A stretch of DNA of 64,000 nt from Sorghum bicolor (taxonomy: Eukaryota > Streptophyta > Magnoliopsida > Poales > Poaceae), in NCBI RefSeq assembly GCF_000003195.3, contig NC_012870.2, forward strand, positions 22,870,501-22,934,500. Direction: 5' to 3'. The translations under genes and the position numbers were made by a program. This document shows, piece after piece, positions 1 to 12,117 of the stretch. The notes below the pieces were generated by a model that ran no database searches, was not told where the DNA came from, and worked only from the letters and a program-made list of their open reading frames with translations. The stretch's first letter is position 1. Every line of letters starts with the position of its first letter.

Positions 1-184
1 CTAATGATATTTCCTTAGTTGCACAACTAATAATTCCATTGTGTCTGGTTAACCAATCCATTCCAAGGATACCATCTATTCCTTTAGACTTGAGCACTAC
101 TAAGTTTGCTAAGAAAACTACCCTACTTAGAATGATCCTTACATTTGAACAACCTAGATGACATTTGATGTCAGACCCAGGTGT

Positions 185-1610
185 TCAGGTTATTAGGGTC
201 AACTTTAGTAGTACTATGGGTATTTGATGGTTCTCAACAAAACTTGATGATATGAATGAATGTGATGCTCCAGAATCAAATAATACTGTTGCAAGTACTG
301 AATTGACTAAAATCTCACCAAATACCACTCCTGAAGCAGTTTGAGCATCCTGAGCATGAATATGGTTGATACGTGCTCTACCATAGGATTGTTGAGGTTG
401 CTTCATCATCTGGCTATTATTGTTGGTATTGCTATTATTGCGAGGGAAACCACTATTGACTCCAGACATTGCAGGTCTTGGTCCCTTAACAGTGTGGGAC
501 TGAGTGGATACTGCTGGTGGGTTATTCTTGTAGGGACAGTTGGCAATGTAGTGTCCAGTCTCATGGCAATTAAAGCAAGTTCTAACATAGTTCGTGACTT
601 GACTAGTGTTGTTCTATTGAGTCTTGCCATAATCTTGATTCTGATAGATTGTCTTGGGTTCATATGATGATTGCATTTAGTTATTAGAGACACTAGCAGG
701 AGAGCAGAACTGCATTGGGGCTTGAGTCCGTTGGCTTGGTTGGCTAAAGGTTTTTAGCCTCTAGGATCTAGCACCATCTTGAACCTTGAGCTCTAGAAAG
801 TTGCGCTTGTTTTCTTTCCTTTCTTCAGTCTTGGCACATGAGTCAGAATGGTCTTGTTCATCAAGGTTTTGAAGTCTGGATAGATCTTTGGGGTCATGAG
901 GTTTCTGAGCTCATAGTCAATCCTTCTATGAACTTTATCTGCTTCTTGGCATCGGCGTTGACCAATTCTAGGGCATAGCAAGACAACTAAGTGAATTGGA
1001 AGATGTACTTACTCAGAGTTTTGTTTCCTTGCTTCAAGTTGCTAAATTCACCAGCCTTTAGCTTCATGATTCCATTTGGAATATGGTATCGACAGAATTC
1101 ATCCACAAATTCTTCCCATGTGATCGTGTTGGCATTGTCCATAGCTCCACTATAGGCTTCCCATCAAGAAAGGGCAATTCGTGACAACTGGTGTGATGCT
1201 AGCAGAACTCTGTCCCTTCCATCGCAGTGGATTGTGTCCAACTTCCTTTCAATCACCTTAAGGCAATCATCTACTTCTGTGGGGTTGTCGGATCTAGTAA
1301 AGGTGGGTGGCTTAAGCCTCATAAACTCGGTCATCTTGTCCTGGACTCTGGCTCCATGGTTGTTCCTAGGGCGATTCATGCCTTGAGCCAAGGTCTTCAG
1401 AAGGCAAGTATGAGTTGTCATGACTTGGGCTAAGTCAATTGCTGGAGGAGGGGGCAAGTCATCTCCTTCATTATGGTTCCTAGTCTGACTCACTTCATCT
1501 TCATGAATACCATCAGCATTTGCATTGGCTTGACTTCCATTTGGATTTTGGCTTTGTCTACTAGCTGCACGACCACTTGGTTGAGAGCGAGTAGCTGGCT
1601 TGGGAGGCAT
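185..1610 (-). pseudogene. gag-protease region of the left-hand Ty3 element
   Basis: A degenerate polyprotein that would encode the particle protein and its processing protease. A likely gag start (MPPKPATR) is at 1610. The Gln/Asn/Pro-rich N-terminus is followed by a retrotransposon gag core (MTEFMRLKPPTF, then TITWEEFVDEF and KQGNKTLSKY) spread over several frames down to about 800. Around 580-530 is a CCHC zinc knuckle (C-F-N-C then H-E-T-G-H and C). At 250-290 is the aspartic protease motif LFDSGASHSFIS. The reading is broken by stops near 1164 and 981 and by frameshifts between knuckle and protease. It continues left toward RT outside the window. Confidence 0.8.
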
Positions 1611-1964
1611 TTGTTGTTTAAGATGAGAAAGCATTAGATAAGGGTTAGATCTATTGAGTGATGTTTTTTTGTCAAGGCATGATATTTTAGTGCATGTTTT
1701 AAGACTTGCTATCCCATAAGGGAACAACATAGAGCACTTAATTATTTAGCACAACCAACAAGCACAAATACATATTTTGAATAGGAGGGCAGTTTACAAC
1801 ATAGTAATGGGAAAATAAGCGTACTACAATATGATTCATCTACTTTGGGGGTTGAACAAATGTGAAGTAAACTTCACTTCCCCAAGACAAAAGGAGGAAC
1901 TAGGTGATACTAATCTTCAACTTCTTCAGACAGAATTACTTCATTCCCTTGGTGTTGAGGAGGA

Positions 1965-2879
1965 TCATGCTTCCGGCATCAGGGGTTCTTCCTTTGGACT
2001 AAGAGGTGGGTCACCGTCTTCTTTTGGTGGTGGCTGGGTGAGGAGGGGAAATCCTTCTTCCTTACTGGGCTCCAACTCTAAAGCTTTATGATAGGTTTCT
2101 GTGGGTGGGGGAGCTAATGGCCCTTCTATGTCTAACTTTCTTTTGGTTTTTAGAGACATGATTGGAATTCCTTCTAGGACTATGGGCTCTTGGTCTCCCA
2201 TTGCTAACATCCTTCTTTTGATCCTAGTGACAAGGTAGGCATCCTTCTACTCCTGGGCATGACGGTCCTCAGCTTCCTTCAAGACTTCAACAATGGCAGT
2301 TTCACGACTCTCAGCTACAACTGCTTGGGCCTGAGCTTCTACAAGCTACACATGGAGCTTTCTAACTATGATCTTGGCTTCCTCCGCATGATGGATGCAC
2401 TTCCTTAACTCTGAGGCCTGCTCATCATATTGCTTATTTAGAGCAAGTAGATATGTGGTCATGAATACCACAGTTGGGTCATCCTCGAGTGAATAACGCC
2501 CTTGCAAGAGCTACATACGGGTCCTCCAAACTGGTCAGTCTTTTTCTTTGTGTGGAAAGAACCTCATGGGTGTAAGGGTGATGGGCTTCTCGTAGATCTT
2601 GCATAGGTACCTCAAGACCTTGCGGGCGACGGCTTGATATGTATCTGCAAACCGAAATCTGGTCACAGTCATGCTCCAAGCTTCAGCTATGTCAGGGAAG
2701 TCCTCACTTTTCCCGATATAGACGGTAACTTCACACCGCTCGGTTTCATGCTCTTCATATTCTCTGCCTTCATATTCTAGGCGATTCATGATTCCAAGTT
2801 TCTCCATGGTAGCATACAATAGCTTGGGAAAGCCTTCTACACTTAGACAATTACTGCCGGTCCAAACTCCATTGGTCAT
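1965..2879 (-). pseudogene. extra ORF upstream of gag in the left-hand Ty3 element
   Basis: Between the PBS and gag, on the same strand as the element, one reading frame keeps protein-like composition for about 300 codons, with at least four in-frame stops (after HKEKD, WRTRM, RKLHV and RHAQE). The N-terminal third is globular (MTNGVWTGSNCLSVEGF, then ADTYQAVARKVLRYLCK). The middle is Ala/Glu/Gln-rich and coiled-coil-like (KEAEDRHAQE). The C-terminus is Pro/Glu-rich. Standard Ty3 elements have no ORF here. I recall similar uncharacterised grass proteins but cannot name a function. It is a decayed accessory ORF or captured gene fragment. Confidence 0.55.
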
Positions 2880-3008
2880 CTGAGAGAAATAGATGAGAGT
2901 AATTTTTTTCCAAATAGAGGGAAGAGGCTAAGATCTTTTGTAAAATACTTTTATTTAGTAAAATACTGGTCCAAAAAAGCCTAAGGTCGCGTCCTACAGC
3001 CAACTACG

Positions 3009-3020
3009 GCTCTGATACCA
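3009..3020 (-). other. primer-binding site of the left-hand Ty3 element
   Basis: On the minus strand this reads TGGTATCAGAGC, the complement of the 3' end of initiator Met-tRNA. It primes minus-strand DNA synthesis and lies two bases inside the 5' LTR, which fixes the element's orientation. Confidence 0.85.
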
Positions 3021-3022
3021 CC

Positions 3023-5749
3023 TGAAGCGCCCCTGGAAATTCAGGAACTCAAATGTGATATAATACTAGTCCCAGGAGGCTAGTAACACATTTATTACAT
3101 CAGATAAGTTTCAGCACAGTAGTCTCGATAAGCATAGACAATGAAGGCACGCTATAATAACAAGTGACCAAAATACAATATAGGTCCAAAGGACCTAGAA
3201 ACAGATGATATCACAACCAAACATCTGACAAGTCCTAATGCCACAAGCTTAGTTGGGTGCAGACACGACCTTACTCGTACGCCACTGCAGGATTGAAGTA
3301 AGGATCTTCTTCTATTTAATAAAGCAAGGGTGAGTACAAAGTACTCAGCAAATCCAATCTTATCTTAGGGAAGGGGATAACAATATATGCATATGGATAG
3401 ATCAAGGATAAGGCTTGGTTTTATTTGTATAAAGCTATATTTTTACATATGCAGGGTTTCGTTTCATAAATACTTTTGTAAAGGACCTCTTTTTCTATAT
3501 ATGATAGTATTTCTGAAAATGGAATTTTGATCATAATTTTAAGTGTTGTTGAACCCTTGTTCCCACAACACAATGGCAGACAACCATTCATTTCCAAAAT
3601 CACAATCACTCTCATATTTTGACTCATTCCAACCCATCTAGTTGTTGAAACCAAACCATAACCCGTCCGAGACCACGGACACGGCTATCAAGATAGATTT
3701 ACATTCTGTAGGTTGTACACTTTCACCACAAATAAGGTACCATAACTTACACCATCGTGCAAGCACAGATCCATCAAAGTCGTTACCCTCCATAGCTAAG
3801 TAATGGCGCTCACCACGGGAACACTAAGGCCACATCTCATGATACTACAATAATTCATAGAGCTCTTTCATTTCATATATTTTCACAATTTCATATACAT
3901 CACTTAGTGTCCCGTTGCACACCTGCCTCCAGGTGATTGCCACACTAACTAGAGGGATTTAGATTAAGCCTTTCCCAGACAAGGCGAGTGGTTGTACGAT
4001 AATGAGTTAGGCAAGATGAATCATCAACTCAGTCCTTAATCGAGACAACACGGATATCTTCACGCTTAACCCCAAAAAGGTATATGCCATAACATTAGGG
4101 CATACCCCACAAGGGATCCCATCTGCCCCATCTCCATAGTAATCACATCTATAACTTGTTTATTAACCCTTTCACAATATCCACAATTCATTCTCACCAC
4201 TCACATAGTTTTACTTTTGAAATCATTATATTTGAGAAAATATAGCGATGAGTACCTAGGATGAGTAACAAGTCCTAAGCATACTAAATAATAATATTTC
4301 TGTCCTAGCATATTGTTTGTTTCTAGGTTCGAATAAGACAAATATCGGGTAATATCAGTTCAAGGATGGCTATTCAACAGGTTTTAACTAAGCAGCCAGA
4401 AAAATACATCGTACATGCAATATTTAAAACGACTTCTACGAGTTGTGTTTAAAAATAGGATCAATATGCATCAAAGGAAATAGGTTGGACTTGCCTTCGT
4501 CGGCGACCTCGGCAAACTCCTGCTGGCACTTCGGATCCTCGGCGTCGAACTCGCGGTACTCGTCTCCAACATTCTTAGTCTCTGGCTCGTTCACTCTGTC
4601 AACTAAAATATGCGATGATCAAGACAACAAATATAGATAAATAATCATATAAATTCAAAGGTCTAAAAATTATGAAATTAATATGAGAGATAGAATATGG
4701 TTTTAGATGAATTTAGAAAAAAAAATCATTAGAATCGAAGCTCGGATGGAGGAGATATTAATTTTACAAGATGGCTGTCTACTGAAATAAACAAGGCGTT
4801 TTGGAGCGACAAGTGACCACGTGCTGGCATTCTTCGTGATGCATGCTGCTGGAATGCATCTTTGCTCACTTACGTGTGGGTCCAGAGAAAGAAGGGAGTG
4901 GAGTTAGTACTGCTATTGGTCAAGAAATTAACAGAGAGCGAGGTGGGGTACAAGAACGTTCCTGCTCTTCACTCTCGTCTGCTATGGACGGCTTCTGGAG
5001 CTCGGAAAAGGCTCGGTATATGAAGGGACAAGGAGGGCCATGGCTTGGGAGAGGTAGAGGAGGGTCTGGAGGTGCTTGCTAGCTACTCACCTCGGTCTGC
5101 TGTAGCTTAGACAAGGAGTCCAAGCAAGCGACAAGTGTTGTGAAGAGCATGGGAGAGAGACAGAGGTGCTGGGAGGGAGACGCTGAGCAGCAGCACGGCG
5201 AGCTTAGTGTGGTGGCGAGAGCAGCTTGGCATCGTGCTTTATAGGCAGCAAGAGAGGAGCCATGCCACCGGTCCTCGGCTTCTCACCATTAATGGTAGCT
5301 ATATCACTTGCAGGGCAAGAACGATAGACGATGGATGCTTTGCATGCATGGACGGTGGCTCGTAGTGGTAGATGCTTGCCATGCAAATAGACGGTGCCTA
5401 ATTTGCTGCTGATGAGTATACTTGCTGCTAGTACTTGCTGTTATTTGTGTGAAAAAATATAAATGGTGCCTAGTTGTGCTTTATGACTTGCTATCTTTTT
5501 TATAGCAAAAGAGGAGCGAAGGAAAGGCGGGAGGTGGGGCCCGCATGTCGCGGTGTGCGTGCGAGCGAGTGTGCTCGGCGAGGGGGGCGGGTGTGAGTGC
5601 GCTGCGGCGGCAGTGGGGTCGACGCATGCGCCGTTGCCAGGTATCGAGCAAAACGAGTGAGCGAGAGAGAGATGAGGAGTAGGCAGATGATACTGATGCC
5701 ATGTTGTGTAGGATGTATTTGAAGATGGATAACTAGGATGGATGGATCA
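3023..5749 (-). repeat. 5' LTR of the left-hand Ty3 element (outer border approximate)
   Basis: The inner border is clear: plus-strand TGAAGCGCCCC begins two bases after the PBS, so on the minus strand the LTR ends in CA. There is no gene inside. A minus-strand TATA box lies at 5237-5243, so U3 would be about 500 bp and R-U5 about 2.2 kb. The outer border is put near 5749 because LINE sequence begins there. The partner LTR is off-window, so this border could be wrong by some hundred bases. Confidence 0.55.
5237..5243 (-). promoter_or_regulatory. TATA box in the LTR of the left-hand Ty3 element
   Basis: Minus-strand TATAAAG in a C+G-rich context (CTGCCTATAAAGCACG). It is about 500 bp from the presumed outer edge of the LTR, a usual U3 position, and would drive transcription leftward into gag. 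Confidence 0.5.
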
Positions 5750-6392
5750 GAATTGATCTTCAAATATCCTTCTAGGGGTTTCTGCTAGCTTGCTATGCTA
5801 TGGCTTTGATGGTCGAGTAGAGCTAAGAGTTTGGCAAACTTTGTTTGCATAAACTCTGATTGATCTTGCTAACTCCTAAGCACTCCTCCCCCCTTCTCTT
5901 CTCTGACGCCAGTCTGATTTGTCTAGAGAAACCACAAGGTGATGACCATAACTAATGCAATTTGTTCTTCTTTCCCTAGGATTTGTGAGGTAACATCCTG
6001 AGCTATCAAAAGGCGCACCAATTGCTACCTCTTACTCTCCATCACTAGCAAGTTCCAAACCTGTTCGGCAAGTTGGCATTTGAAAAAAGATGGCCTCCAT
6101 CTTCACTGTCGCTTGCACACACCGGCCATTTTGTATCAATGTCCATGCCATGATGTGCTAGACTGCAGCAGAGTGGATGACTCTCGTGCATCATTCTCCG
6201 AGACAATATGTTTAACCTTGCTAGGACAGCTTAAGCTCCATATCTTCTTCCAAATTAGATCATCTTGTTGCCGACTACCACCTTGTGTAGCTCGACAATC
6301 TTGGCTTCTAATAAACTCATCTCAACAGACCTTATATGCACTCCGCACATTAAATTTCCCATGCTTATCAAAGTGCCATGCCAGCATATTGT
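5750..6392 (-). pseudogene. L1-type LINE copy A, part 2: zf-RVT region to start of RNase H
   Basis: Minus-strand remnant of the C-terminal part of a plant LINE ORF2. Recognisable pieces in order are a WHF-KHGKFNVR block (zf-RVT start), KIWSLSCPSKVKH, the ...VWNLL block, then WSSPCGFS and the RNase H lead ending ...YLKIN-D-type. It is broken by stops and frameshifts. The Athila element splits it: the preceding part is at 15638-15785. The segment is about 85-90% identical by eye to 23480-24120 (copy B). It stops within the first residues of RNase H, next to the left-hand Ty3 LTR. Confidence 0.8.
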
Positions 6393-7594
6393 TGTTGACA
6401 GTTCTTAAGTATCAATTTTAATTATCAAATAAACAAGGGAAAGGACCAATATGCAACCAACACCTAGAATTAGGGTTTGATCTGACAGAATTCCACGAGT
6501 TTTGTTGTTTATCTGTTTCTGTAGGGGGTTATCAGGAAATAAGGAAGAAAGACCCACATGTCGGGATTACATAGAGATATCAACGCACCGCGCAATTTTC
6601 TACCATCTAGAAGACTCCAGAAGCCACGAGAAGAAGACGGAGGTCGAAAGGGGCCAGGCCCAGGGCGCCCGCCCCCTGCTGGATTGCTTTCGGGACTCTC
6701 TTCGCACGGGATGTTCCACCGACCTATTGGATCAAGGAAAACATAGTACCACCTCGCCTACCGACCCAAAAACGCATAGAGGAGGAGGACTATATAAGGA
6801 GACCCCCCTGGCCCCTAGAGAAGACATGAAGAAATTATCATAGAGATTGAGGGGTGCCCTCGAAGGAAAACCTCTTCTCTAATTAATATAGCAACCAATG
6901 TAAAGTAGAAATAGATCTTCTAGTTTCTACTAGATTGAGAGAGATAGAGTGGAGGTGTAGATTGGAGGAAGCCCGACCTGTCGGTGTCTACTCCAAGCTT
7001 GTACCTGCGGGATCAAGTTCTCCTAACCCGAAGCTTGCTCCTAGGATTCTTCAGTATTTCGACTTCTAAATTCTAGTAAGTTCTTGTTTTATTGTTCTTC
7101 TGGTTTATGAGTTTACTTTAATCTCTTCGCGTAGAGTTTAGAGTAATCATTGCTGGCGTAAACGTGGTGTTTAGGCTGGGGTACTCATAGATATTCCCTG
7201 ACTAGCTGGACCGTGGTAGTAGTGAGGAACGTGACAATTCCGAGTTACCTTTGCAGACCATATCTCGTTAGCAGGAAGGATAGGGTTTATAGGTGCGGGT
7301 TGAACATCCTTTGTGGTGTCTAGATTCCGTTAGCCTCCCCATTAGAACAGTAGATCATCCTTATCAAGGTTAGAAGGAGACTACGGTTGCAGTCTTCTAT
7401 ATTTATCACTCACATCGAAAGACATTCTTTGTGCCTAAAAGGTTAGTAGTAATAGACCGGTTAGTCAGATACACTCTTTCTCCTAGTGGTAAAAAAAAAT
7501 AAATACAATACTCTGGATAATTTCCCGGGTGAAGTGCTCACCGATATCCGTGCGCTTGCGGATCAATTCCTTATTGCGTTCCCAAATATCAACA
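6393..7594 (+). repeat. 5' LTR of the Athila-type element (1202 bp)
   Basis: Starts TGTTGACAG and ends TATCAACA. Compared with the 3' LTR it lacks a 21-bp tandem duplication of the GGGCGCCCGCC motif (near 6670) and a 14-bp stretch near 6885. It carries the element promoter, with TATATAAG at 6791-6798. Confidence 0.95.
6791..6798 (+). promoter_or_regulatory. TATA box of the Athila 5' LTR
   Basis: TATATAAG followed by GAGACCCCCC, about 400 bp into the LTR. The same box is kept in the 3' LTR near 14816. It resembles the internal box at 12381. Confidence 0.65.
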
Positions 7595-7602
7595 AGCATT
7601 TC

Positions 7603-7620
7603 TGGCGCCGTTGCCGGGGA
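7603..7620 (+). other. primer-binding site, tRNA-Asp type
   Basis: TGGCGCCGTTGCCGGGGA is complementary over 18 bases to the 3' end of plant tRNA-Asp including CCA. This primer is characteristic of Athila-lineage elements. It lies 8 bases inside the LTR end rather than immediately beside it. Confidence 0.9.
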
Positions 7621-7722
7621 GAAAGACGGTTGCTGAGATAACCTAACCTGAGTCTTACTACTAGCTTTGTATCTATACTTTTATCTTTTATATTCTATAT
7701 TTATTTTCTTTACTCTTACCTT

Positions 7723-10700
7723 ATGGAAAACCAAAATTCTAAATCGATCCATGAATCTGCAATCCCTTCAGCAACTAACCTTTTACCATGGGAGTCATCA
7801 CAGCCTATCCAAACATCCCAGTATAAGTTAAGTTCTAGGTTGATTGCCATGATTCAAAACCTATCTTTTTCGGGAAAGGAAGACGAAAACCCTTACCTTC
7901 ATATTAGAGATTTTGAGCAAACATGTGATTGTCTTCGCATTGAAGGCATTTCTGATAAAACTTTACGTTGGAAGCTTTTTCCTTTTTCTTTAAGGGGAGA
8001 AGCTAGACAATGGTACAGTCAGAAGGTAAGTCAACAACAAGGTGAATGGGGAGTTTTACGAGCCAATTTTTGTCTAGATTTCTATTCCCTTGACCGTATA
8101 GCCGACCTTAGACTCGAAGTCCTATCTTTTAAACAAAAAGATAATGAAACTTTGGGAAAATCCTGGAAACATTTTTGTGATCTTTTAGAATCTGGTCCAA
8201 ACCTTAATATTGAAGACCCTGTTCTTTTATTTCACTTTTTTCAAGGTCTTCATAAAAATCACAAACAAATGCTACACACAATGTCTAGAGGTTCTTTCTT
8301 TCGCATCCCTGCTAATGAAGCTAGAGTAATCCTAGATAGAATCCTAGAAGCTGAGATGGATAATACCCTTCATGATGAAACCTACGAAGCCGAAGTAGAC
8401 ACTTTGCCAAATTCTTCATCTACTTTAACTATCCCAAGTTTTGAGCCACAAGAGGAAGAAATTCCACCACCGGACTTCATGCTGTATATAGAATCCGATC
8501 TTTTTGCCGATTTTGGAAACATTTCAAACTACCATTCTATTGACAAACCCCAAAACGGCCAGTTTAGCATTTATTTGCCAAGTGAATATCAATTGAGAGA
8601 GCTTATCTCAGTCATGAGTAGCGAATGGTTGGAGGAATCAGAGCTTTCCTCTGATGTGATCCGTTTGGACACACCCTCTATAACTATACGTTGTGCTTAT
8701 AATTCTGATCGATTTAATGCTCTATATAATCCTGTTGTGGGGATCAACATCATGTCTAAATCTTTTGCACTTAAACTATTTAAAAATCTTGTCTTAACCC
8801 CCACAAAAAAGGTCATAAAGGAGTCTTCGGGACGATTAGTCCCCAGTCTTGGAATTATTAATGTCCTACCTCTTACGGTAGAAGCCTCCATGGTTCATTT
8901 GAACTTCTATATCTTTGATACATGGGACTTTGACCTGTTGATAGGACAACCTTTTAGAAGACTCCTTTATGAAGGTCATACTGGAAAGCTACACATTTCT
9001 TTTGGAAGAACTTTTAAATTCCCAATAACAATTTCACACTCCTTAAACAATAAGGCCGAATCATATCTTTTGCCTGACCCTATGGAGGAGGTAAAGGCTG
9101 TATCTCTAGAGCTTTTAGAAGAATCAGACTTAGAAGACGAAATTCCTTTCTTCACTGAAGAAGAAACCGAACCTTCTGAGCCTGAACCCTTAGATGAGTT
9201 TGTAGAAACACCTAGACCCCCCATAGAGCTTAAAACTTTACCACCCGGTCTTACATATGCTTTCCTAAACAATAATCCAGAGTTTCCTGTGATCATTAGC
9301 GATAAACTCACTCAGGATCAAACTCTGCGATTAATGACCATTTTTGAGAAACATCACTCAGTTTTCGGCTACTCACTCCAAGATCTTACAGGAATCAATC
9401 CTATGATTTGTACCCATCGTATTCCAACAGATCTTTCTGTTTCACCTTCTCGAGAACCCCAACGTAGACTTAATAACACTATGAGAGAGGTAGTTAAAAA
9501 GGAAGTTATAAAGTTGCTGCATGCAGGGATTATATATCCTGTGCCGCACAGTGAGTGGGTAAGCCCAGTGCAGGTTGTGCCTAAAAAGGGAGGCATGACT
9601 GTTATTATGAATGAAAAGAACGAGCTAATTCCGCAACGCACCGTCACAGGATGGCGGATGTGCATAGATTATAGAAAACTAAACAAAGCCACGAGAAAGG
9701 ATCACTTTCCTTTACCTTTTATAGATGAGATGCTAGAGCGGTTAGCAAACCATTCGTTCTTCTGTTTCTTAGATGGATATTCAGGGTATCATCAGATCCC
9801 GATCCATCCTGATGATCAAAGCAAAACCACTTTTACATGCCCATATGGAACTTATGCTTACCGTAGAATGTCTTTTGGGTTATGTAATGCACCAGCTTCT
9901 TTTCAAAGATGCATGATGTCTATATTTTCTGATATGATTGAAGAGATTATGGAAGTTTTCATGGATGATTTCTCTGTTTATGGAAAAACTTTTGATAGTT
10001 GTCTTGAAAACTTAGACAAGGTTTTGCAAAGATGTGAAGAAAAGCACTTAGTCCTTAATTGGGAAAAATGTCATTTTATGGTTAGGGAAGGAATAGTGCT
10101 GGGACACCTAGTATCTGAAAGAGGTATTGAGGTAGACAAAGCTAAAATTGAAGTAATTGAACAACTACCTCCACCTGTGAACATAAAAGGAATTCGAAGC
10201 TTTCTTGGCCATGCTGGTTTTTATCGTAGATTCATAAAAGATTTTTCATTCATTGCTAGACCACTTACTCTTTTGCTAGCCAAGGATGCTCCTTTCGAAT
10301 TTGATGATGCATGTCTAACATCTTTCAATTTATTAAAGAAAGCACTCATCTCTGCACCAGTCATTCAACCCCCTGATTGGTCGTTGCCTTTTGAAATTAT
10401 GTGTGATGCTAGTGATTATGCTGTGGGGGCAGTATTGGGACAAACTAAAAATAAGAAGCATCATGCAATTGCTTATGCCAGTAAAACTTTGACAGGAGCT
10501 CAACTTAACTATGCAACCACTGAAAAAGAGCTTCTGGCTGTTGTCTTTGCCATTGATAAATTTAGATCTTATTTAGTTGGAGCTAAAATAATTGTTTACA
10601 CTGATCATGCTGCACTAAAATATTTGCTCACTAAAAAAGATGCTAAACCTCGCCTGATTAGATGGATCTTATTACTCCAAGAATTTGACTTAGAAATAAA

Positions 10701-12117
10701 AGATAAAAAAGGAGTAGAAAATTCTATTGCTGATCACTTGTCTAGAATGTATTTTAAGAGTCCACAGGAAACCCCCATCAATGATTCACTCCGGGACAAC
10801 ATGCTCTACGGGATTAACAGGTCTGACCCCTGGTATGCAGATATTGTTAATTTTATAGTTTCAGGGTATGTACCACCAGGAGCAAACAAGAAGAAGCTTA
10901 TTCAAGAAAGTCGTTCACATATATGGGATGAGCCATACCTCTTCCGAGTATGCTCTGATGGCTTACTCAGGAGATGTGTGACCACTGAACAAGGATGGAA
11001 GATCATCGACAGATGTCATTCATCACCATATGGAGGTCACTATGGAGCATTCCGTACACATTCAAAGATCTGGCAGTGTGGATTCTACTGGCCTACAATG
11101 TATGAAGACACGAAGCAATATATCAGAAGATGTGGGCCATGTCAAAGACACGGAAACATAAATACAAGGGATGCAATGCCACTCACCAACAACCTTCATA
11201 TTGAGCTCTTTGATGTTTGGGGAATAGACTATATGGGTCCATTTCCTCCATCAAAGAAATGTGAGTACATCTTGGTGGCAGTTGACTATGTCTCCAAGTG
11301 GGTAGAGGCATTACCTTGCAAGCATGCCGACAATATCAGTTCAAAGAGGATGTTTGAAGAAATTATATTTCCAAGATTTGGAGTTCCCAAAGTAGTGATA
11401 AGTGATGGAGGAGCACACTTCATCGACAAACGCTTCAAGCAATATCTAGCAAAACATGGAATCCGTCACAACGTCGCTACCCCTTATCATCCTCAGACAA
11501 GTGGCCAAGCAGAGACTTCCAACAAATAAATCAGGAATATTCTTCAGAAGACAGTAAATGAAATGGGAACGGCGTGGAAAGACAAGTTACCCGATGCACT
11601 CTGGGCATACTGGACAGCATACAAGACCCCGATTGGAATGTCTCCATACCAACTGGTGTACGGGAAGACTTGCCATCTACCCGTTGAACTAGAATTCAAA
11701 GCACACTAGGCCATAAAGAGATGGAATATGGACCTAGATATTGCTGGAGATTATAGAAGAATGCAACTATCATAATTGGAAGAATGGCGAGAAAAGACAT
11801 ATCACAACTCAAAGATCTACAAAGAAAGAGTCAAAAGGTGGCATGACAAGAGAATCAAGAAGAAGGAGTTCACACCCGGAGATAAGGTATTACTTTTTAA
11901 TTCCAGGGTGAAGCTTTTTGGGCATGGAAAACTCCGGAGCAAATGGGAAGGACCATTCAAGGTAATTAATTCATCATCCCACGGAGCTATCACACTTCAA
12001 AATGACGAAGGTACGTTATTCAAGGTAAATGGTCAACGTCTTAAATTATTTTTAGAGCCCAATAAAGAATTAGAAGAAATAGACGTAGTCCACTTTTACC
12101 TTCCCATGGAGAATTAG
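7723..12117 (+). pseudogene. Athila-type gag-pol polyprotein, three premature stops
   Basis: Encodes particle protein, protease, reverse transcriptase/RNase H and integrase in one frame with no frameshift. Stops fall at 11527 (TAA), 11707 (TAG) and 11773 (TAA). Gag is about residues 1-250 ([16 protein letters not shown]). The protease region is about 320-420. RT follows, with the lineage-typical insert [25 protein letters not shown] and catalytic [10 protein letters not shown] near residue 745. RNase H follows ([24 protein letters not shown]). Integrase has a [10 protein letters not shown]...CGPCQRH zinc finger, then D (GIDYMGPF), D (ISDGGAHF) and E (SGQAE). The first stop comes just after that Glu. 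Downstream residues to 12117 (GDKVLLFNSRVK...) are the integrase C-terminus. In the protease the expected catalytic Asp position reads Asn ([11 protein letters not shown]). Confidence 0.93.

Larger units (their letters stand above)
1..5749 (-). mobile_element. Ty3/gypsy LTR retrotransposon, 5' part, truncated by the window edge
   Basis: Minus-strand order is 5' LTR (3023 to about 5749), primer-binding site (3009-3020), a degenerate extra ORF (2879-1965), gag (from 1610), zinc knuckle and aspartic protease (about 580-185). Reverse transcriptase and the 3' LTR would lie left of position 1. The PBS is the reverse complement of TGGTATCAGAGC, matching the 3' end of initiator Met-tRNA, and the LTR shows TG next to it. 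Many stops and frameshifts make it inactive. The gag and protease resemble chromovirus-type Ty3 elements, but the lineage cannot be fixed without the RT. The right-hand LTR border is uncertain because the other LTR is not in the window. Confidence 0.8.
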
